A stretch of DNA of 6,321 nt, from the NCBI GenBank assembly GCA_028699715.1, contig JAQVUC010000066.1, positions 1 to 6,321 on the forward strand. The letters are read 5' to 3'. This DNA is from Anaerolineaceae bacterium. GTDB taxonomy: Bacteria > Chloroflexota > Anaerolineae > Anaerolineales > Anaerolineaceae. Both the position numbers and the translations under genes were made by a program. Shown here one piece after another: positions 1-5,264 of the stretch (positions are counted from its first letter, which is position 1; every line of letters starts with the position of its first letter). The notes below the pieces were generated by a model. It was not told where the DNA came from and did no database searches. It saw nothing but the letters and a program-made list of their open reading frames with translations.

Positions 1-5
1 CCTTC

Positions 6-455
6 CTAAATTTGGATCAGACCGGTGTTGCCGTCGATGAAAATCACCAAATCTTTATCTGCTTTACCTTGCAGCTCATGCGCGTCCCAACCAGAGAATT
101 TGAGCAGAGGCCCAAAATAACCGCCCACGTTGCTGTCGATTGGAATATCTGTCAGGGGTGAGATGGAACAAACCAGCGTTTTTCCCGTTCCAGAGTATTG
201 GGTGATGCCTCCCAAAGGTCCTGCGCTCATCACAATTTCATTTTCCGGAGAGTTCCAGCGGGTTTCAGGCTTGACAGCATGCCAGAGATACCACAGGTCA
301 AAGCCCTTGCCACCAGTGAATTTCTCTTTCATGAATTCGGTGACAGGTTTTTCCTGGATGCTCAAATCCGATACATTGATATAAAGCGATCTTCCGTTAT
401 AACCGCGTTCGATCTTGCCCAATTCGTACTGATAGGTTTTTAGAATGTTTCCCAT
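6..455 (-). CDS. Aldehyde:ferredoxin oxidoreductase, N-terminal domain (truncated by in-frame TAG)
   Basis: AOR-family enzymes oxidise aldehydes to carboxylic acids in the cytoplasm using a tungsten (or molybdenum) bis-pterin cofactor, and pass electrons to ferredoxin. The 149 residues match the start of the AFOR N-terminal domain, which binds the pterin. Visible hallmarks are GYNGRSLYINVSD (18-30), GGKGFDLWYLW (48-58), SAGPLGG (77-83), ISPLTDIPIDSNVGGYFGP (98-116) and LLKFSGWDAHELQGKAD (117-133). Family enzymes are about 600 residues, and their N-terminal domain alone is about 200. This frame stops at TAG (6-8) after GNTGLIQI, so the rest of that domain and the Fe-S and active-site domains are missing from the frame. 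Only five bases remain beyond the stop. The ATG at 453-455 has an ideal AAGGAG ribosome site that overlaps the stop of the upstream ferredoxin gene. The fragment could be a nonsense-disrupted gene, a sequencing error, a split gene or a UAG-readthrough gene. Family assignment is firm; the state of the gene is not. Confidence 0.85.
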   Translation of the reverse strand: MGNILKTYQYELGKIERGYNGRSLYINVSDLSIQEKPVTEFMKEKFTGGKGFDLWYLWHAVKPETRWNSPENEIVMSAGPLGGITQYSGTGKTLVCSISPLTDIPIDSNVGGYFGPLLKFSGWDAHELQGKADKDLVIFIDGNTGLIQI

Positions 456-467
456 GTTTTCTCCTTA
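456..467 (-). promoter_or_regulatory. Shine-Dalgarno overlapping upstream stop (translational coupling)
   Basis: On the minus strand the ferredoxin stop TAA (465-467) runs directly into AAGGAG (461-466), five bases before the oxidoreductase ATG. A ribosome ending the ferredoxin would stand on the start site of the oxidoreductase. This suggests coupled, balanced synthesis of the two proteins and supports this start codon. Confidence 0.7.
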
Positions 468-854
468 AGCCTCACTGCCGACGATTTCAAGCGCATTTTC
501 AGGACAAGCTTTGACGCAAATCCCACAGGCTATGCATTTGAACGGTTCCAGCAGGTCATCAGTGTAGAACATGGCCAGGTGAGAACAATAGCCGACACAA
601 CCCAAACAGCCGACACACTTCTTTTTGTCGATGCGCACAATGCCCCGCTTATCGCGATAGATGGCATTGGCGGTGCACATGTTAATACATTCGCCACATT
701 GATTGCACATGGTGGCGATGAAGGTATTGTCGTTGTTGAGGATTCTGATGGCGGAATATTCGCGGTTGTCAGTTTTGAAAAAAGCAGTGGAGCAGGCAAC
801 TTCGCATTCCCTGCAACCAGTACAAATCTCCTGACGGATGGTGAGAAGTTTCAT
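465..854 (-). CDS. Four-cluster [4Fe-4S] ferredoxin, AOR electron-transfer subunit (AorA-like)
   Basis: This is a 129-residue cytoplasmic polyferredoxin with exactly 16 cysteines, all falling in four CX2CX2CX3C motifs: C11-C14-C17-C21, C50-C53-C56-C60, C80-C83-C86-C90 and C107-C110-C113-C117. It should bind four [4Fe-4S] clusters arranged as two ferredoxin-fold halves. Only the last motif has the classical following proline. The spacing and size resemble the iron-sulfur subunits encoded next to tungsten AORs (AorA type) and related HycB/DMSO-reductase-B-like proteins. It lies 9 nt upstream of the AOR-family gene, so the likely role is carrying electrons from that enzyme to a downstream acceptor; this role is inferred from context. 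There is no signal peptide or membrane segment. The ATG at 852-854 has a GAAGGA site about 11 bases upstream, slightly far. A strong promoter precedes the gene. Confidence 0.88.
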   Translation of the reverse strand: MKLLTIRQEICTGCRECEVACSTAFFKTDNREYSAIRILNNDNTFIATMCNQCGECINMCTANAIYRDKRGIVRIDKKKCVGCLGCVGYCSHLAMFYTDDLLEPFKCIACGICVKACPENALEIVGSEA

Positions 855-891
855 AGGGTGAGCTATCCTTCTTTAGTCTAGTTGTCTTCTT

Positions 892-920
892 ATTGTATGG
901 GAGGTGAAGCTTATCGTCAA
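892..920 (-). promoter_or_regulatory. Sigma70-like promoter of the ferredoxin-AOR operon
   Basis: On the minus strand, TTGACG (915-920, five of six consensus bases) is separated by exactly 17 bases from TACAAT (892-897, five of six). Transcription would start near 885, about 30 bases before the ferredoxin ATG. It lies downstream of the transporter terminator, so the redox genes form their own unit. It was found by eye and not tested experimentally. Confidence 0.7.
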
Positions 921-964
921 TGTCATCAAGCAGAACCAGGAGATTGGGTGGATTTCTTTCTCCT

Positions 965-999
965 TCGGAAAAGAAAAGGAGCTGATTGCTCAGCTCCTT
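965..999 (-). terminator. Rho-independent terminator after the sugar transporter operon
   Basis: A perfect 10-bp stem (976-985 paired with 990-999, arm AAGGAGCTGA) closes a four-base loop. On the minus strand it is followed by a T-rich run (TTTTCTTTTCC). It begins about 20 bases after the permease stop codon, and the promoter of the next operon follows it, so it separates the two minus-strand units. Confidence 0.85.
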
Positions 1000-1020
1000 G
1001 AGTCTCAAGGAATAAAAGGA

Positions 1021-2235
1021 TTATTGATTCTTGCGGGTGATGCGGTCAAAGATAACTGCCAGCACCAAGACCGCGCCACGGACGATGTACTGGATCGAGC
1101 TATCGATGCCCATCAAGTTCATGCCGCTGTTCAGAGACATCATGACCAGGGCACCGACGATTGAACCAACAATGGTGCCAACACCACCAGCCGCTGACAC
1201 ACCACCAACAAAGGCTGCCGCAATGGCGTCTGTTTCAAAGCCCAGACCCGCCGTCGTAGTTGCTGATTGCAAACGGGAGGCATACATGACACCGGACAAT
1301 GCCGATAAAAATCCCATGGCTCCAAAAACGATGAAGGTGATTTTTTGGACACTGATACCACTTAGTTCAGCGGCTTCAGGGTTGCCGCCAACGGCGTAGA
1401 TATGCCTGCCAAGTGGCGTCTTTGTAGTGATGAACTGAAAGACAGCCACCACCAAAATCACTAACACGAGGCTCCAGGAAATGCCGTTATAACCGGATAA
1501 AACCCAGGCGATGTAACCAATCACAACCGACATAAGCAGCATTTGCAGGATGAAAAGACCAAAAGAAGGTACTTCAAACTTGTATGCAATTTTTGCCCTG
1601 CGGGTACGCAGTGAAGTGAAAATATTCAGTACAATCGCGACCGCTCCAATCAACAAGGTCAGGATGTGGCGGTTGCCCAAAGCTGGAATTTTCATAATAT
1701 CCGGGATAAAGCCATTGCCGATAGCATTGAATACCTGATCTTTGATGACGATCGTGCCTGTGCCCATGGTAGCCAGGAGCAGCGCGCCTCTAAAGATCAA
1801 GCCCGCAGCCATGGTGGACACAAAGGCCGGCACACCTAATTTGGCAATTGGACTTGCCATCACCAGGGAGGATATCACGCCCAGGATCAAGACAATTGGT
1901 AAAACTACCCAAACCGACATCCCCCATCGTGTCATTGCAATTGCCGCGAATGCTCCCATACAGCCCGCCAGATAACCCACGGAAAGGTCAATATGACGAA
2001 TAATAATTACCAGGGTCATACCTACAGCTAAAACGGCGATATACCCTACCTGGTTGAATAAGTTGCTGATGTTTCGAGGGGAGATGAAGGCGCCATCGGT
2101 AGTGAATGAAAAGTAAATCATGATCACAATCAAGGCGATAAACATGAAATACTCACTGACGTTCTCCTTGAGTATCTCCATCAAGCCTTTTGTTTTGGCT
2201 TTTGCTTCAAGTTCTGTTTGTTCTGCTAGTCCCAT
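1021..2235 (-). CDS. mmsB: Multiple-monosaccharide ABC transporter permease (MmsB/GguB family)
   Basis: This is the inner-membrane channel subunit of a ChvE-type sugar importer, in the BPD_transp_2 family (relatives RbsC and XylH). The 404 residues contain about ten or more hydrophobic segments. The clearest are near 30-46, 63-80, 86-101, 108-128, 136-156, 190-206, 226-246, 253-270, 298-318, 334-368 and 381-398. The cytoplasmic motif GGNPEAAELSGI (283-294), which contacts the ATPase in this family, is intact. Also typical are RHIDLSVG (80-87) early on and FVGGVSAAGGVGT (342-354) late. The length fits the MmsB/GguB group, which is longer than RbsC because of an extra central loop (about 157-225 here). 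The ATG has an AGGAGA site (2242-2247) six bases upstream that overlaps the ATPase stop, so translation is probably coupled. A terminator follows. A single permease gene implies a homodimer. Which sugars it carries cannot be read from the sequence. Confidence 0.93.
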   Translation of the reverse strand: MGLAEQTELEAKAKTKGLMEILKENVSEYFMFIALIVIMIYFSFTTDGAFISPRNISNLFNQVGYIAVLAVGMTLVIIIRHIDLSVGYLAGCMGAFAAIAMTRWGMSVWVVLPIVLILGVISSLVMASPIAKLGVPAFVSTMAAGLIFRGALLLATMGTGTIVIKDQVFNAIGNGFIPDIMKIPALGNRHILTLLIGAVAIVLNIFTSLRTRRAKIAYKFEVPSFGLFILQMLLMSVVIGYIAWVLSGYNGISWSLVLVILVVAVFQFITTKTPLGRHIYAVGGNPEAAELSGISVQKITFIVFGAMGFLSALSGVMYASRLQSATTTAGLGFETDAIAAAFVGGVSAAGGVGTIVGSIVGALVMMSLNSGMNLMGIDSSIQYIVRGAVLVLAVIFDRITRKNQ

Positions 2236-2245
2236 GGCGTCTCTC

Positions 2246-3769
2246 CTAATAATCCACTGCTAGTTCCATGATTTTTTCCTGACTGGCTTCTTCAACCGGC
2301 ATTTCACCAGTGAATTTTCCAGCGGACATCACGTAGATACGATCACTCATGCCCAAAACTTCAGGCAATTCAGAAGAAATCATGATGATGCTCATGCCTT
2401 TGGCAACCAACTCATTCATGATTTGATAAATTTCATATTTTGCGCCGACATCAATACCTCTGGTCGGTTCATCCAAAATCAGTAAACCGGGATTGACAAA
2501 GAGCCATTTTCCCAGGGAAACTTTCTGTTGATTGCCACCGCTCAGGTTCCTCACTTTTTGCTCGATCGTGGGCGTTTTGATGTTTAAATCGCTGCGATAA
2601 CGATTGGCGATAACGATCTCCTCGTTTTCGTCAATAACTCCGGATTTAGCGATTTCTTTCAGATTGGCCAGCGAGATGTTGCGCTTAACATCCTGGATCA
2701 GGACCAATCCGTTTCCTTTGCGGTCTTCAGTCACGTAAGCTAACTGAGCCTTGATGGCATCATGAGGATTTTTAAAGTTTTGTTTGACACCCCGGATATA
2801 AACATCACCTTCAATGCGGTAATGATCAGGATTGCCAAAAATACTCTTTGCTAATTCAGTACGACCAGACCCCATCAAGCCGGCAATTCCAACAATCTCA
2901 CCTTCATGGATGCTCATGTCGAGCCCTTTCAGGATCTCTCTACCTAAACCGGGAGCAAAAGCCCGCCAATTCTCCAGGTGCAAGACTTCTTCACCGATTT
3001 CGATACCGTGCCGTTCAGGATAAATATTGTCGATTTCCCGACCAACCATGTTTTTGATCAACACATTTTCATTGACCAGGTCTGCTTTTGCATCGAGTGT
3101 TGTGACAGTTTTACCATCGCGCAATACGGTGACCGTATCCGCAATTGCCAGCACTTCTTTGAGTTTATGAGAAATCAAAATGCTGGTAACACCCTGCTGT
3201 TTTAACTCTTTGATGAGTTCCAACAGGTTTTCACTGTCGTTTTCGTTAAGTGCTGCTGTGGGTTCATCCAAAATCAATATTTTGACTTCTTTTTTAAGTG
3301 CTTTGGCAATTTCAACCAATTGCTGTTGCCCAACACCCAAGGTTTTGATTTTGGTTTCGGGATTAATGTCCAAGCCAACTTTCTTGAGAATTTCCTTTGA
3401 TTGCAAAATTGTTTCGTTTGAATCGATCACAACTCCGTTGCTGATCTCGTTTCCCAAGAAAATGTTTTCATAGATCGTCAATTCAGGGATTAAAGCCAGT
3501 TCTTGATAGATGATTGCAATTCCTGCGTTTTCACTATCGCGAATGTTATTGTATTTCTGCAATTCACCTTCAACAAAAATTTCACCGGTATAAGAACCAT
3601 AGGGGTGGACTCCGCTAAGCACTTTCATTAAAGTCGATTTACCGGCGCCGTTTTCCCCTACCAGGCAGTGAATTTCCCCTTTTTTGACGCTGAAGGTGAC
3701 ATTATCCAATGCTTTTACACCCGGGAATTCCTTGGTGATGGATTTCATTTCCAAAATGGGATTTTCCAT
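2246..3769 (-). CDS. mmsA: Multiple-monosaccharide ABC transporter ATP-binding protein (MmsA/GguA family)
   Basis: This cytoplasmic ATPase carries two fused nucleotide-binding domains (507 residues, usual for RbsA/XylG/MmsA proteins) and powers sugar import. Domain 1 has Walker A GENGAGKST (38-46), Q-loop around Q89, signature LGVGQQQ (144-150), Walker B ILILDEP (164-170) and the switch histidine H201. Domain 2 has a degenerate Walker A, GLMGSGRTE (297-305, Arg in place of Lys), signature LSGGNQQ (409-415) and Walker B LLILDEP (429-435). ISSEL (464-468) sits where the switch histidine would be, so the second site is probably catalytically weak, as is normal for this family. I place the start at the ATG at 3767-3769, which has GGAG six bases upstream. 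A longer frame from a TTG at 3803-3805 would begin inside a hairpin stem and lacks a good ribosome site. The intermediate ATG (3773-3775) abuts the GGAG directly. The gene ends in TAG, 10 bases before the permease. Confidence 0.94.
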   Translation of the reverse strand: MENPILEMKSITKEFPGVKALDNVTFSVKKGEIHCLVGENGAGKSTLMKVLSGVHPYGSYTGEIFVEGELQKYNNIRDSENAGIAIIYQELALIPELTIYENIFLGNEISNGVVIDSNETILQSKEILKKVGLDINPETKIKTLGVGQQQLVEIAKALKKEVKILILDEPTAALNENDSENLLELIKELKQQGVTSILISHKLKEVLAIADTVTVLRDGKTVTTLDAKADLVNENVLIKNMVGREIDNIYPERHGIEIGEEVLHLENWRAFAPGLGREILKGLDMSIHEGEIVGIAGLMGSGRTELAKSIFGNPDHYRIEGDVYIRGVKQNFKNPHDAIKAQLAYVTEDRKGNGLVLIQDVKRNISLANLKEIAKSGVIDENEEIVIANRYRSDLNIKTPTIEQKVRNLSGGNQQKVSLGKWLFVNPGLLILDEPTRGIDVGAKYEIYQIMNELVAKGMSIIMISSELPEVLGMSDRIYVMSAGKFTGEMPVEEASQEKIMELAVDY

Positions 3770-3775
3770 TGGCAT

Positions 3776-3779
3776 CTCC
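3776..3779 (-). promoter_or_regulatory. Ribosome binding site deciding the mmsA start
   Basis: GGAG on the minus strand lies six bases before the ATG at 3767-3769 but zero bases before the in-frame ATG at 3773-3775. This favours the shorter protein beginning MENPILEMKS. Confidence 0.65.
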
Positions 3780-3802
3780 AGCTTAAAACTAGTTTTGATA
3801 AA

Positions 3803-3832
3803 CAACAGTGACCGGTTTCCCAGTCACTGTTG
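3803..3832 (-). promoter_or_regulatory. Intercistronic hairpin between chvE and mmsA
   Basis: A perfect 10-bp inverted repeat (3803-3812 CAACAGTGAC and 3823-3832 GTCACTGTTG, 10-base loop) fills the 80-base gap between the binding-protein and ATPase genes. On the minus strand it is followed by a short TTTATC, so it may be a leaky terminator, or it may stabilise the 3' end of the chvE message. Either would give more binding protein than transporter, a known arrangement in sugar importer operons. On the plus strand it is followed by seven Ts and would be a good terminator, but no plus-strand gene reads into it. Confidence 0.7.
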
Positions 3833-3849
3833 CTTTTTTTACATTCTGT

Positions 3850-4989
3850 TTACTCTAAACCAGTGAATTCACCAGCTTCATAGTAGCCAGAATCAATGAT
3901 TGCGGCTTTGACATTATCCTTGTCAACACTCACGACCTCGGAGGGTTTGGCAGGAACTTCAATCACGTTGTTGAAGTATGTATTGGTTTGCTCGGGGGTT
4001 TGACCATCGAGGAATTTGACTGCAGCTGCGATTGCATCTCCAACCAAAGTACGGACATCCTTCAAAACTGTCATGGACTGTTTGCCGTCAATGATGTATT
4101 GAACTGAAGCTTTTTCAGCATCCTGACCAGTAACAAGGTAGCTGGTAACGTCGGGATCTGCAGCAAAAGTGTCAGCAATTGAACGGGCGGTTCCATCATT
4201 GGGAGCCAGAACGAAGACATCACCCTTATCCTCAGCAGCTGCTGCGGTCAGGTTGGCTTCGGCCAGGTTCTTGGCGACGTTGAAGTCCCAGTTGGTGGTG
4301 ATTTGGCCAATGATCTTGCCCATTTCATCACGGGTTAATTCGGCTTTGTCTTGTAAAGCAACGGCTTCAGAAGAGTTCTTGATTACGAATGTACCGTCGG
4401 CGATCTTGGGCTGTAAAACATTCCAGGCACCTTCGAAGAACAGGAAAGCGTTGTTATCGGAGGCAGCACCAGCATACAGGTAGAGGGGCAGACCGGTTCC
4501 ACTGGCTTTGTCAACCAGGTATTGGGCCTGTGCTTCACCAACAGCCACAGAATCGAAGGTTACATAGTAGTCAACTGCTTCGGTGTCCAGGATCAGGCGG
4601 TCGTAAGAAACGACTTTTACACCAGCAGCACGGGCAGCTTCAGCAGCCGCGGCAGCAGCGGTTCCGTCATGGGGGCAGATGATCAAAACTTTGATGCCCT
4701 TGGAAATCAAGGTTTCAACGTTTTGTTTCTCTTTGGCGGGATCGCCCTGGCTAAACAGAATCTCCACGGCATACCCTTGTGCGGTCAAGGCGTCCTTAAA
4801 ACGGGTTTCGTCCTGGATCCAGCGGGGTTCATCCTTGGTGGGGAGCACGATACCAACAGCCAGTTCATCACTGGCCGCAGGCGGCTCATCAACTACAGGC
4901 TCGTCGACTGCCTGGGTACAAGCGGCCAGAGCCATACTCGCAATAATCAATACACTTGCGAGAACCCATAATAATTTAAATCTTTTCAT
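3850..4989 (-). CDS. chvE: ChvE-type multiple-monosaccharide binding lipoprotein
   Basis: This is the extracytoplasmic sugar-binding subunit of the importer. The 379 residues start with a lipoprotein signal peptide: basic MKRFK, a hydrophobic core, then lipobox LAAC with the lipidated cysteine at C24. An acidic, proline-rich linker with a DEPVVDEPP repeat (about 29-37) tethers the mature protein. The body is a periplasmic-binding-protein fold (Peripla_BP_4). Family hallmarks are RWIQDE near 57-62, KGIKVLIICPHDGTAA, SYDRLI, DNNAFLFFEGAWNVLQP, VTGQDAEKASVQYIIDG and a C-terminal DSGYYEAGEF. These align by eye with Agrobacterium ChvE better than with RbsB. The ATG has AAGGAG (4995-5000) five bases upstream. 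It is the first gene of the operon, and the following hairpin may raise its expression relative to the transporter genes. The ligand is probably an aldose such as xylose, glucose, galactose or arabinose, inferred from the family. Confidence 0.93.
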   Translation of the reverse strand: MKRFKLLWVLASVLIIASMALAACTQAVDEPVVDEPPAASDELAVGIVLPTKDEPRWIQDETRFKDALTAQGYAVEILFSQGDPAKEKQNVETLISKGIKVLIICPHDGTAAAAAAEAARAAGVKVVSYDRLILDTEAVDYYVTFDSVAVGEAQAQYLVDKASGTGLPLYLYAGAASDNNAFLFFEGAWNVLQPKIADGTFVIKNSSEAVALQDKAELTRDEMGKIIGQITTNWDFNVAKNLAEANLTAAAAEDKGDVFVLAPNDGTARSIADTFAADPDVTSYLVTGQDAEKASVQYIIDGKQSMTVLKDVRTLVGDAIAAAVKFLDGQTPEQTNTYFNNVIEVPAKPSEVVSVDKDNVKAAIIDSGYYEAGEFTGLE

Positions 4990-5120
4990 TTCTTCTCCTT
5001 TGAGATTGGTTTTAGCATTGGTTCCTGCTTAATAAGCCTTTTAATTAGTTTTGAGTGAATTTTTTTGGCTGTTTAGAGAAACCAAGGTGCCACGGTTTTT
5101 GGAGTTTCCCTAACTCCATG
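4990..5120 (-). promoter_or_regulatory. Structured 5' leader of the chvE operon
   Basis: If transcription starts near 5120, the chvE message has a leader of about 130 bases. It holds a perfect 7-bp hairpin (5100-5106 with 5112-5118, arm TGGAGTT), a weaker pair AAACC/GGTTT (5079-5083 with 5094-5098), an 11-base palindrome GCTTAATAAGC (5027-5037) and two imperfect 12-base tandem repeats beginning ATTGGTT (5005-5016 and 5017-5028). These could be operator sites or RNA structure. I do not recognise a known riboswitch class. Confidence 0.4.
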
Positions 5121-5126
5121 ACCTGA

Positions 5127-5155
5127 ATTATAACCTAATCGTTAAATTTTGGATA
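5127..5155 (-). promoter_or_regulatory. Putative promoter of the chvE-mmsA-mmsB operon
   Basis: A perfect TATAAT lies on the minus strand at 5127-5132. The -35 position, 17 bases upstream, reads TATCCA (5150-5155), which matches only three of six consensus bases. The poor -35 suggests an activator or a regulated promoter. Transcription would start near 5120, giving the long leader described separately. Confidence 0.45.
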
Positions 5156-5198
5156 AAGAAGAGGCAACAATTTATTAATATTCTTCTGATATACAGCA

Positions 5199-5228
5199 TT
5201 CAGATCGGCTGATGCCCGATGTTATAAT
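5199..5228 (+). promoter_or_regulatory. Putative promoter of the CpXC gene
   Basis: A perfect TATAAT (5223-5228) is preceded 18 bases upstream by TTCAGA (5199-5204, four of six consensus bases). The start of transcription would be near 5235, about 30 bases before the ATG. ATCGG/CCGAT elements overlap this promoter and could be an operator. Confidence 0.5.
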
Positions 5229-5264
5229 CGGTGAACAAAAACCGAAAAGAAATGAGTGAATTAA

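Noticed and set aside
769..1008. Minus-strand 79-codon frame overlapping the ferredoxin start and the terminator
   Set aside because: It spans a terminator and a promoter and overlaps the well-supported ferredoxin in another frame; it has no homology.
1031..1399. Plus-strand open frame of 122 codons opposite the permease
   Set aside because: It is a mirror of the permease coding frame, with no ribosome site or recognisable domain.
3785..3796. 12-base palindrome AAAACTAGTTTT before mmsA
   Set aside because: It is A/T-rich and could easily occur by chance; it lies within a transcribed gap with no promoter, so an operator role is not supported.
4610..4665. Repeated GCAGCAGC-like stretch in chvE
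   Set aside because: It encodes the alanine-rich helix (TAAAAAAEAARAAG) normal for this protein family; it is not a separate repeat element.
4389..4971. Long plus-strand open frames opposite chvE (up to about 149 codons)
   Set aside because: They are antisense to a clearly recognised ChvE gene, have no family resemblance, and arise from its alanine-rich, GC-biased codons.
5157..5187. AGAAGA ... TCTTCT inverted pair around TATTAATA in the divergent control region
   Set aside because: The arms are short and purine/pyrimidine-simple, and the inner palindrome is not centred with them, so I do not treat it as one site.
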